Assembly (NCBI GenBank): GCA_028873795.1
Contig: JAPPNP010000088.1
Span: 1 to 42,900 of the forward strand
From: Chloroflexota bacterium
Lineage (GTDB): Bacteria > Chloroflexota > UBA11872
DNA: 42,900 nt
Reading direction: 5' to 3'
Shown here piece after piece: positions 8,477 to 16,858 of this stretch. Position 1 is the stretch's first letter. Each line of letters opens with the position of its first letter. Both the position numbers and the translations under genes were made by a program. Below the pieces are notes generated by a model. The model was not told the DNA's origin. It made no database searches and was given only the letters and a program-made list of their open reading frames with translations.

Positions 8477-9396
8477 GCCGTCAGCTCCGAGGCCGCGGTC
8501 TCCCAGCGGCCCAGCACGCGCACTTCCGGCTCCAGCCGGATCCCGTGCCGATTCTCCACGGTGGTCTGCACGTAACGCGCCAGCGCCAAAATGTCCGCCG
8601 CCGTGGCGGTGCCGTCGTTGCTGATGAAGTTGGCGTGCATCGGCGACACGAACGCCCCGCCGCGGGCGCATCCCTTGAGTCCCGCGGACTCAATGAGCCG
8701 GCCCGCGTAGTCACCGCTCGGGTTCTTGAAGAACGAGCCGGCGTTCTGTCCGCGCGGCTGGGTATCCAGCCGGCGGCGCGCGAACGTCTGCAACTGCGCG
8801 TCCAGCTCATCGGGATCGCCGGGCTGGATGCGGAGCGCCGCGGTGAGCACTACCGGCATTTGGGGATCGTCCTGCAGGGCGCTGTGTCGATAGGCGAACG
8901 CCAGGTCGTCCGGGCCCAGCTGTCGCACGCCATCGGGATACCAGACCTGAGCTGATTCCAGCACCGCCGCGATGTCGCTGCCCCAGGCGCCGGCGTTGCC
9001 GAAGACGGCGCCGCCAACGGTGCCGGGGACCCCGATCGCGAACCCGAGACCGGCATGCCCGCCGGCGGCGGCCTGCCGGGCGAGCCGCGCCATCGTGTGT
9101 CCCGACTCGACCTGGGCCAGACCGGCAGCCGGGTCGAACGTCAATCCGGTGCAGTTGTTGGCCAGAACCAGCCCCTCGATGCCCCCGTCGGCCACCAGCA
9201 GGTTCGTGCCGTGTCCCACGACCGTGCGCGGCGTGCCGGCCGCCTCGGCGGCGTCGAGCACCGCGACCAGGTCGTCCACCGCGTGCACTTCGACCCATAG
9301 GTCCGCCGGACCGCCCACCCCGAACGTGGAGTGCCGCGCCAGCGGCTCACGCTCACGCAGGGTCACGTGCTCCGGGAGTGACAGCGTGGCGCTCAT
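8473..9396 (-). CDS. murB: UDP-N-acetylenolpyruvoylglucosamine reductase
   Basis: MurB, a cytoplasmic flavoenzyme, reduces UDP-GlcNAc-enolpyruvate to UDP-MurNAc with NADPH. The 307 residues show the FAD-binding motifs GHGTNLLV and GVPGTVGGAVFGNAGAWG, the catalytic Ser221 in NAGSFFKNP, and Glu291 in RLEPEVRVLG as the likely proton partner. SPMHANFISN is also typical. The ATG overlaps the murC stop in an ATGA, and its own stop overlaps the ftsQ start. The order murG-murC-murB-ftsQ matches many bacterial dcw clusters. Confidence 0.96.
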   Translation of the reverse strand: MSATLSLPEHVTLREREPLARHSTFGVGGPADLWVEVHAVDDLVAVLDAAEAAGTPRTVVGHGTNLLVADGGIEGLVLANNCTGLTFDPAAGLAQVESGHTMARLARQAAAGGHAGLGFAIGVPGTVGGAVFGNAGAWGSDIAAVLESAQVWYPDGVRQLGPDDLAFAYRHSALQDDPQMPVVLTAALRIQPGDPDELDAQLQTFARRRLDTQPRGQNAGSFFKNPSGDYAGRLIESAGLKGCARGGAFVSPMHANFISNDGTATAADILALARYVQTTVENRHGIRLEPEVRVLGRWETAASELTA

Positions 9397-10787
9397 GCCG
9401 CGGCTCGCGCGCAGACCCCGGCGCTGATTCGGTCGGCCAGCGGGGTGACGGAGTCCGGGCCCATCACCAGGATGACGTCACCCTCGGCCGCCTCGGCCGC
9501 GACCGCGTCGGCAATGGCGTCGAACGACTCGAGGAAGCTGGCGTCTGGATGTCGCACGCGGGCGGCCAGGAGCGCCGAACTCGCGCTGACGCCGCGTTCG
9601 CGACCGGGGGGAGAGTAGATCTCGGCGAAGGTCACGCGGTCGGCGCCCGCAAAGGCGTCGACGAAGTCCTCCAGCAGGTCGAGCGTCCGGCTGCGCAGCA
9701 GCGGCTGATAGATCGCCCAGAGTCGCCGATGGGTGAACTCGCGCGCGGCCTCGATGGTGGCGCGCACGGCGGTGGGATGGTGGGCGTAGTCCTCCAGCAC
9801 CCGCACGCCGCCGCCGCAGGCGCGCAGTTGCAGGCGGCGCTCCACCCCGGCGAACGCCTCGAGGCCGCGCGCGGCGTCCGGCAGGGGCACTCCGGCCAGC
9901 GCGCAGGCCATCAGCGCCGCCAGCGCGTTCCAGGCGTTGTGACGCCCGCGCAGTCGCAGGCGGCAGGCCAGCGGCCCGTGCGGCGTGCGGAACTCAACCG
10001 CACACCCGTCGGTGACCGCCGTGTACGCCTCCAAGTCCCACGCTTCGTCCCGGCCGAACCACTCCGTGGGCGTGGGCGCGCCGGCCGCGACGTGTCGCAG
10101 GTGCGCCACGTCGCCCCGGGCGATCAGCCGGGCGTTTGCGGGCAGCCCGGCCGCGAACGCGGCAAACGTCTCGACCAGGCGCGCCTCGGTCCCAAAGTAG
10201 TCCAGGTGATCGCGTTCGAGATTGGTGATGACGGCGATCTCGGGCGTATAGGCCAGAAACGCCGAGTCGAACTCATCAGCCTCCACCACCATCCAGCTGT
10301 CACGCCGATACCTGCCGTTGGCGTGATCGAGCGATGGGCTGGCGGCGCCCAGGAGGAAACTGGGATCGCGGCCGGTCGCCCGCAGCACGGCGGCAATCAT
10401 GGCGCTCGTGGTGGACTTGCCATGCGTGCCGGCGACGGCGATGCCGCGGGACTCGTTGAACAGCTCGGCGATGATCGCCGCGCGCGAGGCCACCCGCACG
10501 CCGCGGCTTCGGGCCGCGACGAGCTCCACGTTGTCGGCGGGGACGGCGGCGGAGTGAACCACCAGGTCTACGTCGGTCACGTTGTCGGCGTCGTGCCCGT
10601 GCTGGATGTGCGCGCCGCGCGAGGCGAGACGCTCGGTGGCGGAGGTGAGGCGCAAGTCGCTGCCGCTGACCTCCAGATCGAGATCGAGCAGCCCCGCCGC
10701 AATGCCCGACATGCCCGCTCCGGCAATTCCGACGATATGCACGCGGCTCACCGCGGCACCCAGCAACCGACAAGTCGCGGCGCTCAT
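9393..10787 (-). CDS. murC: UDP-N-acetylmuramate--L-alanine ligase
   Basis: MurC adds L-alanine to UDP-MurNAc, the first amino acid of the peptide stem, using ATP in the cytoplasm. I start it at the ATG giving MSAATCRLLG, overlapping the murG stop (ATGA), for 464 residues. Visible are the N-terminal UDP-binding motif GIAGAGMSGIA (about 20-30), the ATP P-loop GTHGKSTT (about 120-127), EADEFDSAF, NLERDHLDYFG, GRHNAWNALAA and DYAHHPTAV, which together are MurC-type rather than MurD/E/F. No other Mur ligase gene is present in the window, so those steps must be encoded elsewhere. Confidence 0.96.
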   Translation of the reverse strand: MSAATCRLLGAAVSRVHIVGIAGAGMSGIAAGLLDLDLEVSGSDLRLTSATERLASRGAHIQHGHDADNVTDVDLVVHSAAVPADNVELVAARSRGVRVASRAAIIAELFNESRGIAVAGTHGKSTTSAMIAAVLRATGRDPSFLLGAASPSLDHANGRYRRDSWMVVEADEFDSAFLAYTPEIAVITNLERDHLDYFGTEARLVETFAAFAAGLPANARLIARGDVAHLRHVAAGAPTPTEWFGRDEAWDLEAYTAVTDGCAVEFRTPHGPLACRLRLRGRHNAWNALAALMACALAGVPLPDAARGLEAFAGVERRLQLRACGGGVRVLEDYAHHPTAVRATIEAAREFTHRRLWAIYQPLLRSRTLDLLEDFVDAFAGADRVTFAEIYSPPGRERGVSASSALLAARVRHPDASFLESFDAIADAVAAEAAEGDVILVMGPDSVTPLADRISAGVCARAAA

Positions 10788-11908
10788 GCGGGCGCCGCCT
10801 GCCAGGTCGGATCGGCAAGCCCGATCGCGAGTCGGGCCACCGCATCCGCGGCTTGCGGCCGACCCCGCGCGGCGGCCGCCTGGCGCATGCGCGCAAGGCG
10901 CGAGCCGTCGGCCAGCAGGTCCAGCATCGCAGCGCCGAGCGTGCCTCGCGTCAGCGCATCTTCGAGCAGCACAACCGCCGCGCCGGTCTCGGCGACGGCA
11001 TTTGCCGTGGCGATCTGGTGTCCGGCGCCAAAGGCGCCCGGTGCGATCACGGCGGGCGTGCCGACGGCGCCGAGCTCCGCCACCGCCGTCGCGCCGGAGC
11101 GCGTCACGATCAGGTCGGCCCCCGCCATGAGGTCGGCGAAGCCGTACCGGATGAACGCGTGGACGTGGTAGCGCTCCCGCAGCTCGCCGGGAAGGCTCTC
11201 GCGCGCCGACTCGATCCACTCGATGTCGCGGGGACCTGTGACATGCACGATCACGGCGCGCTCGAGCAGCTCGGTGAGATCCCGCGCGATGGCGGCGTTA
11301 ATGGCATGCGCCCCTTGGCTGCCGCCCACGACCAGCACCAAGGACTCGCCAGGTCCCACGCCCACCGCGGCCCGGCCGGCGTCGCGATCGGGGCCGGCAA
11401 ACGCATCGCGCAGGGGATAGCCCGTGAGCTCGACCCGTGTGCCGCGAAGCTGGCTCACCGCCTCGGGAAACGCCACCGTGGCGACGGTGGCCAGCGGGGC
11501 GAGCGCCTTGGTGGCCCACCCCAGCTGGGCGTCGCCGGAGAAGATCAGGCGCGGAATCCGACGCAGCCACCCGGCCAACATGACCGGAACGCTGACATAG
11601 CCGCCGCTGAGGACTATCGCGTCGGGCGGTCGATTCCCGAGGTCACGCCACACGGCGACCGTCGAAATGAGCAAGCGCCAAAGCCGCGCCGGCAGCTCGC
11701 CGAGCCGCACGCCCACGATGCCGCGAACGTGGATCGGAAAGAGATCGAATTCCACGCCGCGATACAGCTCACGATCGAGCTCGCGGGCCCCGGAGACGAT
11801 GGTCAGATCCACCGTGTCGGCGCCGAGCAACTCGCGCAGGCGGCGCGCCACGGCCAGGGTCGGAAAGATGTGTCCGGCGGTACCGCCGCCGGCCAGCACG
11901 AATCTCAT
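10784..11908 (-). CDS. murG: Lipid II synthase, MurG glycosyltransferase
   Basis: MurG transfers GlcNAc from UDP-GlcNAc to lipid I at the inner face of the membrane to give lipid II. The start ATG giving MRFVLAGGGTAGHIFPTLAVA overlaps the ftsW stop (ATGA); the protein is 374 residues. The GGGTAGH glycine loop near the N-terminus, the second loop VVGGSQGAHAIN, and the sugar-nucleotide site RSGATAVAELGAVGTPAVIAP region are visible. Its place directly after ftsW and before murC is canonical. The adjacent lipid I synthase gene mraY is missing from this cluster. Confidence 0.95.
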   Translation of the reverse strand: MRFVLAGGGTAGHIFPTLAVARRLRELLGADTVDLTIVSGARELDRELYRGVEFDLFPIHVRGIVGVRLGELPARLWRLLISTVAVWRDLGNRPPDAIVLSGGYVSVPVMLAGWLRRIPRLIFSGDAQLGWATKALAPLATVATVAFPEAVSQLRGTRVELTGYPLRDAFAGPDRDAGRAAVGVGPGESLVLVVGGSQGAHAINAAIARDLTELLERAVIVHVTGPRDIEWIESARESLPGELRERYHVHAFIRYGFADLMAGADLIVTRSGATAVAELGAVGTPAVIAPGAFGAGHQIATANAVAETGAAVVLLEDALTRGTLGAAMLDLLADGSRLARMRQAAAARGRPQAADAVARLAIGLADPTWQAAPA

Positions 11909-13041
11909 TCGCGACGTTGCAGCGCGGACTTCCGCGCCACGTTGAGCAAGATGCCCATCATCAGCAGGGAGGCGAACAGGGACGACCCGCCCAGGCTCAC
12001 GAACGGCAGCGTGAGGCCGGTGACCGGAATCAGCCCCGTGACGACGCCCATATTCACGAACGCCTGGAATGTGAGCTGCGTCACGATGCCCACCGCCAGC
12101 AAGCGGCCGAAGGGATCCTCGGTCGAGCCCGCAATCTGGATCCCGCGCACGAAGAGCGCCAGAAACAGCACCAGCACGAGCCCGGTGCCGACGAGGCCGA
12201 ACTCCTCGCCGATGACGGCGAAGATCGAGTCGGAGTCGGGCACCGGCAGCAAGAATTTCTGGGTGCCGGCGCCCAGGCCGCGGCCGGTGACGCCGCCGGC
12301 GCCAAGCGCGATCTTGGCTTGCGCCGCCTGATAGCCGGTGTTGGTGACTTCCGGGTCGCGCGTGAGAAAGGCGACCACGCGCGCCCGCTGGTATTCGTGG
12401 ACGGCAATGGAAATCGCCCCGGCCGCCAGCGCGCCGATCGGCAGCACGGCCAGATGCCGGATGCGAACGCCGGCCACGAACAACATGGCCAGGCCCACCG
12501 CCGCCATCGTGACCGCCGTTCCCAGGTCGGGCTCGGCGACCACGGGCAGCACCACCGCCGCGAGCAGCCCACCGCCGCCCAGCAAGCCGATGCGCCAATC
12601 CCGCACCCGGTGGCCGAAGAGCTTGGCCAGCTTGGCCAGGGCCAGAATCAGCGCAAGCTTGGCGAACTCACTGGGCTGCAGCGTGAATTCACCGATCACG
12701 AACCAGCGACGCGCCGCCAGCTGCGGCGGCGCGTTGGAGAAGAAGTAGACCCCAAGCAGCAGCAGCCAGGCGATGCCCAATGCCGGCAGGGCCACCCGTT
12801 CGTAGCGCTGGTAGTCCACGGCGCTCAGACCCAACGCCACCACCAGGCCCGCGATGCCGAACACCATTTGCTGAATCGTGTCGGCGTCGAGGGGCGCCCC
12901 TTCGCCAAGGACCGCCGGAATGCGCGCGCTGGCCACCATGACCGCGCCGCCCAGCGGCAGCAACACCGTGAGCAGCAGGAGGATCGGGTCCTGCGGCGGC
13001 CAGCGGATCCCGCGCGGGGCGGCCTGAGCACGCGTCGCCAT
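11905..13041 (-). CDS. ftsW: Septal peptidoglycan polymerase FtsW (SEDS family)
   Basis: A SEDS-family glycosyltransferase that polymerises lipid II at the septum together with its partner transpeptidase FtsI. The 378 residues contain about ten hydrophobic spans and the family motifs AARRWFVIGEFTLQPSEFAKLALI, AEPDLGTAV, GAGTQKF, PDSDSIFAVIGEEFG and the C-terminal TGLTLPFVSLGGSS. The start is ATG, three bases from the ftsI stop. RodA is a possible alternative in principle, but the position between ftsI and murG points to FtsW. Confidence 0.95.
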   Translation of the reverse strand: MATRAQAAPRGIRWPPQDPILLLLTVLLPLGGAVMVASARIPAVLGEGAPLDADTIQQMVFGIAGLVVALGLSAVDYQRYERVALPALGIAWLLLLGVYFFSNAPPQLAARRWFVIGEFTLQPSEFAKLALILALAKLAKLFGHRVRDWRIGLLGGGGLLAAVVLPVVAEPDLGTAVTMAAVGLAMLFVAGVRIRHLAVLPIGALAAGAISIAVHEYQRARVVAFLTRDPEVTNTGYQAAQAKIALGAGGVTGRGLGAGTQKFLLPVPDSDSIFAVIGEEFGLVGTGLVLVLFLALFVRGIQIAGSTEDPFGRLLAVGIVTQLTFQAFVNMGVVTGLIPVTGLTLPFVSLGGSSLFASLLMMGILLNVARKSALQRRE

Positions 13042-13044
13042 AGC

Positions 13045-14871
13045 TCAGGCCGCCCGCGCCGGGACTCGCAAATACGAAAAGACCCGGGTCATGATGCGTT
13101 GAAACGTCGGCGACGCGACGAATGCGCCGAAGTAGCCCTCTTGGGGACGGTTAATCACCACCAGCGTCAACAGTTGGGGGTCCTCCAGCGGACCGAATCC
13201 CGCGTAGGACGCGATCGAGAGGTCGGACTGAAAGCGCCCCCCGATCGGGATTTCGGAGGTTCCGGTCTTGCCGGCGGTGCGATATCCATCCACCTTCGCC
13301 GGGTTGTTCACAATGCCCGCTTCGGCGCTCTCCATCATCTGCATGAGCTCGCGGGCCGACTCGGAGGAAATGACCCGCCGCACTTCCTGTGGGCGCACGA
13401 AGGCTTGCCGCCCATCCGGGTGCTCCACCGACCGCACGATGTGGGGCCGCATGAGCACGCCGTCGTTGGCAATCGCGCCGATGGCGGTGGCGATCTGGAG
13501 CGCGGTCACCCCGATCCCGTGCCCGAACGAGTTGGCCGCCAGATCGGCCTGAAACCATCCACGGTCGCCGCGCCGGCGCACAATTCCCGGCACCTCGCCG
13601 CTGAGGTCCACACCGCTGACTTCACCGAAGCCGAACTTCTCAATGTAGCTATAGAACCGGTCGGGACCGGTCCGGTCCGCCACAAAGATCGCGCCGGTGT
13701 TGCTTGAGTGACGCAAGACGCTGGTCATGTTTTGGTCGGGATAGGTCTGCAAGTCCCAATTCTTGAACTCCTCGCCGAAGTACCGAATGGTTCCGGGAAG
13801 ATCGTGGGTCGACTCGGGAGTGACGGCCTTGCTGTCCAGCCCGGCGGCCATCGTGACCAGCTTGAACGTGCTGCCGGGCTCGTAGACATGGCTCAGCGCG
13901 CGGTTGGCGAACTCCGGGCCGAACGACTGGTATTCGTGGACCCGCGCCGGGTCATAGTCCGGCACGTTCGCCAGCGCCAGGATGGCGCCGGTGCGCGGAT
14001 CGAGCATGATCACCGAGCCGGACGCCGCGCTGAAGCGTTCGACCGCTACTTCAAGCTCCTCCTCGACGATGTGCTGAATGGTGCGATTGAGCGTGAGCGT
14101 CAGGTGCGATCCGTGGCGGGCCGGCAGCAGGTTGTGACGTCCGATCGGGATTTCACGGCCCAGGCGGTCGAGGTCCGACGTGCGCAGGCCGGGGCTGCCG
14201 GACAACAGATCGTCATAGTGCGCCTCAACCCCGGCCTGCCCAATTACATCGCCCGGCCGGTCGACGCGCTCGCCCAGAAACCCCAGCACATGGGCGCCGA
14301 GCCGGCCGTTGGGGTACATGCGCACGCGGTCCGGCTCGAGCCGAATGCCCGGAAGCTCGCCGGCCGCCACCGCATGTCGCAACTGCCGTTGGGTGTCGTC
14401 CAGGATGCCGCGCGCCAGCAACGCGTAGCGCGAGCGTGGATTGCTGATCGCATTGGCGATCGGGATGGGGTCGAGACTCAGGATGTCGCCGAGCCGGTTG
14501 GCGACGTCGAAGGGCGCGCTCTCTTCGTGCACCACGCTCGGATCCGCCACTACGCGGGTGGCGCTGCACTCGATGGCCAGCACGTCTCCGGAGATGTCGA
14601 AGATGGTGCCTCGGCGTGGGTGGAGCTCGGTCCGCGCCAGCAATTCCCCGGCGCCGCGCGCGGCGAGAACCGCCGCTTGATTCACGTGCCAGTCGTACAG
14701 ACGCCAGCCGAGGACGCCGGCGCCGAGCGCCGCGCCGCCGAGCATCATCGCCAGCCGCCGGCTCGGGTCGGCGGGTGCGTCGGCGCCGGCGCTGCCCGAG
14801 CGCTTATTCGCGGAGGCTGGTGATCTTGGCACTGATCGCTCGAAGAAAGGCTTCCCACCACGGCATCTCAT
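13045..14871 (-). CDS. ftsI: Septal transpeptidase FtsI (PBP3-type)
   Basis: A class B penicillin-binding protein that crosslinks septal peptidoglycan outside the cytoplasmic membrane. The 608 residues have one N-terminal span (around LAMMLGGAALGAGVLGW), a dimerisation region starting at ELHPRRGTIFD, and a transpeptidase domain with all three motifs: EPGSTFK (active Ser near residue 333), SSNTG and KTGTS (near 535). There are no PASTA repeats. The ATG shown overlaps the ftsL-like gene by 68 bases and has no clear Shine-Dalgarno; a GTG at 14832 would shorten the overlap and keep the span, so the start is uncertain. Confidence 0.94.
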   Translation of the reverse strand: MRCRGGKPFFERSVPRSPASANKRSGSAGADAPADPSRRLAMMLGGAALGAGVLGWRLYDWHVNQAAVLAARGAGELLARTELHPRRGTIFDISGDVLAIECSATRVVADPSVVHEESAPFDVANRLGDILSLDPIPIANAISNPRSRYALLARGILDDTQRQLRHAVAAGELPGIRLEPDRVRMYPNGRLGAHVLGFLGERVDRPGDVIGQAGVEAHYDDLLSGSPGLRTSDLDRLGREIPIGRHNLLPARHGSHLTLTLNRTIQHIVEEELEVAVERFSAASGSVIMLDPRTGAILALANVPDYDPARVHEYQSFGPEFANRALSHVYEPGSTFKLVTMAAGLDSKAVTPESTHDLPGTIRYFGEEFKNWDLQTYPDQNMTSVLRHSSNTGAIFVADRTGPDRFYSYIEKFGFGEVSGVDLSGEVPGIVRRRGDRGWFQADLAANSFGHGIGVTALQIATAIGAIANDGVLMRPHIVRSVEHPDGRQAFVRPQEVRRVISSESARELMQMMESAEAGIVNNPAKVDGYRTAGKTGTSEIPIGGRFQSDLSIASYAGFGPLEDPQLLTLVVINRPQEGYFGAFVASPTFQRIMTRVFSYLRVPARAA

Positions 14872-15268
14872 ACAGCCGCTGACCCGGCGCCGCCCAGACC
14901 GGCAGGTCCAACGACACGCCGGGTGGCAGGGCCTGACTGCTTACGTAGATCGGGTTGGTCGGCTCGCGCATGTCCAGATCCGTGAAGGCCACCCGCTGGA
15001 CGGTTGGGAGGTCGTTTTCGGTTGCCAGCTGCGCGCGCAGGTCCTGCTGCGTCTGCAGCAGCACTTCGAGTCGGCGTTCCAACGCCTGGACCTCGCCACC
15101 CACCCGAACGATCGCTTGCGTCTGCTGCACCCAGACCATGGCGAGCACAAAGGCCGCCACGATGAGCGCCAGCACCAGGCGCGACGGACTGATCGGCCGC
15201 AGGACGACCTGCGCCAGCTGCGCCGGCAGCGCCATGCGGCGCTGGATCCGCGCCTCACGGACGGCCAT
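14804..15268 (-). CDS. ftsL: FtsL-like small division protein
   Basis: A 154-residue bitopic protein in the place where ftsL is expected, between rsmH and ftsI. It has one membrane span (about residues 31-50, LVLALIVAAFVLAMVWVQQT) followed by a Glu/Gln-rich predicted coiled coil (VGGEVQALERRLEVLLQTQQDLRAQL), the architecture of FtsL/DivIC proteins that bridge FtsQ and FtsW/FtsI. The 60-residue tail after the coil is longer than usual. I chose the second ATG because GAGGA lies seven bases upstream; an ATG at 15289 has none. It overlaps rsmH by 14 bases. The call rests on architecture and position, not on a strong motif. Confidence 0.78.
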   Translation of the reverse strand: MAVREARIQRRMALPAQLAQVVLRPISPSRLVLALIVAAFVLAMVWVQQTQAIVRVGGEVQALERRLEVLLQTQQDLRAQLATENDLPTVQRVAFTDLDMREPTNPIYVSSQALPPGVSLDLPVWAAPGQRLYEMPWWEAFLRAISAKITSLRE

Positions 15269-16220
15269 GGCGGTCCTCGGTGGGGGCATCCATCAGTGGG
15301 GGCGGCGTCACGCGTGCGGCGCGCAGCTTGGCGCTGCGCGACCGCCGATTCGCGGTCACCTCCGCCGCGTCCGCGCGCAGCGGCGAGCGCGTGAGAATCT
15401 CCGCCGTGCCCGCGGAAGCCCAAGCGCGAAATCGGTGCTTGACGATGCGGTCCTCATGGCTGTGGAACGCGATCACGACCACCCGCCCGTCCGGGGCGGC
15501 AACGCCGCGCGCCGCCTCCAGGCCGGCCGTCAGGGCCCCAAGCTCGTCGTTGACGGCCATGCGCAACGCCTGAAACGTGCGTGTGGCCGGGTGAATCCGC
15601 TGGCGACCGGGGATGGCGCGTTTCACCGTCGCCGCCAGCGTCGCGGTATTGGTGATCGGTCGGCGCTGCACGATGCGGCGCGCAATGCGCCCGGCGCGCC
15701 GCTCGTCGCCGAAGCGGCGCAGCAGCTCCGCCAGCTCCGGTTCCGGCAGGTGGTTGACGAGGTCCAGCGCGGGACGGCCGCAGGTCGGGTCGAAACGCAT
15801 GTCGAGCGGACCGTCGTGCTGAAACGAGAATCCCCGCGACGGATCGTCCAGCTGGTCGCTGGAGAGTCCGAGATCGAAGATCACCCCATCGGCCCGATCG
15901 AAGCCGTGGGCCGGGGCGATGCGCGCCAGATCGCGAAAATTCGCCTGCACGGGTGTAACGCGAGGCTCGTCGCTGAATCGCTCACCAAGCCGCGCGACGG
16001 CGTTGGGATCGGCGTCGAGCGCCAGGACGCGTGCGGCTCCGGCTGCTACGAGTGCTTGGGTGTGCCCCCCGGCGCCGGCCGTTGCGTCCACGTAGCTCCC
16101 CCCCTGTGATACCCCCGAGAGATCAACGACCGCCGCAACGAGCACCGGAGCGTGGACTGGCGACGCTCCCTTCGGAGGTTTGGTGTATGGGGGACGCAGG
16201 GGAGGCACTGCGTCCCCCAT
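15255..16220 (-). CDS. rsmH: 16S rRNA m4C1402 methyltransferase
   Basis: RsmH (MraW) methylates N4 of cytidine 1402 in 16S rRNA using SAM. The 321 residues include HAPVLVAAVV, the SAM site YVDATAGAGGHTQA, GVIFDLGLSSDQLDDPSRGFSF, MRFDP, RRIV and the C-terminal AFHSHEDRIVKHRF and NRRSRSAKLRA. The conserved region begins only at about residue 23. The ATG at 16220 lies inside a 14-bp-arm hairpin, has no visible Shine-Dalgarno, and no canonical start is closer to the conserved part except a GTG at codon 5. It is 14 bases after mraZ. Confidence 0.94.
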   Translation of the reverse strand: MGDAVPPLRPPYTKPPKGASPVHAPVLVAAVVDLSGVSQGGSYVDATAGAGGHTQALVAAGAARVLALDADPNAVARLGERFSDEPRVTPVQANFRDLARIAPAHGFDRADGVIFDLGLSSDQLDDPSRGFSFQHDGPLDMRFDPTCGRPALDLVNHLPEPELAELLRRFGDERRAGRIARRIVQRRPITNTATLAATVKRAIPGRQRIHPATRTFQALRMAVNDELGALTAGLEAARGVAAPDGRVVVIAFHSHEDRIVKHRFRAWASAGTAEILTRSPLRADAAEVTANRRSRSAKLRAARVTPPPLMDAPTEDRHGRP

Positions 16221-16221
16221 A
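16186..16221. repeat. Perfect 14-bp-arm inverted repeat at the rsmH start
   Basis: TATGGGGGACGCAG at 16186-16199 is followed after eight bases by its exact reverse complement at 16208-16221. The rsmH ATG (16218-16220) is part of the right arm. Outside the arms, GGTG and CACC continue the pairing with a small bulge. There is no T-run on either side, so it is unlikely to be an intrinsic terminator. It may be a mobile palindromic repeat or a translation-control hairpin. Confidence 0.85.
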
Positions 16222-16234
16222 GAACACCCGAAAG

Positions 16235-16675
16235 TTAGTGTGGGCCGCCTCCACCAGCTCGCCGCATGATGGCGACGGCGTCCGCGTCGATACGGTCGCG
16301 CTGATCGCGCCAGGTATCGGCGTCCCAGATTTCAATGACATCGCCGGTACCAATCACGGCGACCTTCTTTGCCAGTCCAGCGAAATCGATGAGGTGCGAC
16401 GGAATGTTGATCCGTCCCTGCCCATCGAAGTCCACGCGCTCGGCCATGCCGAACACACGTCGTTTGGTGTCGCGCACGTCGGGGTCGAGGGGATCCATCT
16501 CCGCCAGACGTTCTTCGATCTGGCGCCAGCGCTCGCTCGGATAAAATGTGAGGCACCGCTCGGCGCCCACCGTGAGCACGCCCCCGCCGGGAAGCAAGGC
16601 GCGAAACTTGCTGGGGAAGGCCAAACGCCCCTTGGCGTCGAGCTGGTGGACTCGAAGTCCGGTAATGCCGTGCAT
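16235..16675 (-). CDS. mraZ: Transcriptional regulator MraZ
   Basis: MraZ is a DNA-binding protein built of two AbrB-like halves that controls its own dcw operon. The 146 residues show both halves: HQLDAKGRLAFPSKFR near the N-terminus and ERVDFDGQGRINIPSHL in the middle. It is the first gene of the division cluster, preceded by a good promoter and three MraZ-type boxes, so autoregulation is likely. The ATG gives MHGITGLRVHQLDAKGR, matching the family start; no strong Shine-Dalgarno is visible. The end is a glycine-rich AGGGGPH. Confidence 0.96.
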   Translation of the reverse strand: MHGITGLRVHQLDAKGRLAFPSKFRALLPGGGVLTVGAERCLTFYPSERWRQIEERLAEMDPLDPDVRDTKRRVFGMAERVDFDGQGRINIPSHLIDFAGLAKKVAVIGTGDVIEIWDADTWRDQRDRIDADAVAIMRRAGGGGPH

Positions 16676-16719
16676 TGCTCATGACGTTCGCGAGATCGCC
16701 TGCGGCTCGCGGTCATCCT

Positions 16720-16744
16720 CCCCACATTCCCCCACAAATCACCA
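16720..16744 (-). promoter_or_regulatory. Three-box MraZ operator
   Basis: On the coding strand the pentamers TGGTG (16740-16744), TGGGG (16730-16734) and TGGGG (16720-16724) are spaced exactly ten bases apart. This fits the TGGGN-N5 direct-repeat operator known for Escherichia coli MraZ. It lies between the promoter and the mraZ ATG, where a repressor could act. The most upstream box is also part of a 9-bp inverted repeat (AATCACCAC/GTGGTGATT, 16737-16758). Confidence 0.85.
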
Positions 16745-16758
16745 CTCCTGTGGTGATT
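16737..16758. repeat. 9-bp inverted repeat overlapping the MraZ operator
   Basis: AATCACCAC (16737-16745), four bases, then GTGGTGATT (16750-16758). The arms match perfectly. It sits just downstream of the expected transcription start of the division operon and shares its left arm with one MraZ box. It could be a second operator or a leader hairpin; no T-run follows, so it is not a terminator. Confidence 0.8.
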
Positions 16759-16768
16759 CAACGGCGGA

Positions 16769-16797
16769 AGTAAACCACAGGCCCCACCTGGCGTCAA
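16769..16797 (-). promoter_or_regulatory. Sigma70-type promoter of the mraZ division operon
   Basis: Coding-strand TTGACG (-35, at 16792-16797), a 17-base spacer and TTTACT (-10, at 16769-16774). The -35 matches 5 of 6 consensus bases and the -10 matches 4 of 6. The expected start, near 16762, lies about 87 bases before the mraZ ATG and just before the MraZ boxes. No experimental support. Confidence 0.7.
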
Positions 16798-16858
16798 GTG
16801 TTTCGCCGAAAATTCGTTGAGATTTTTGGCCGCGACCGCCCGCGCGCCCGCGCCGCCG

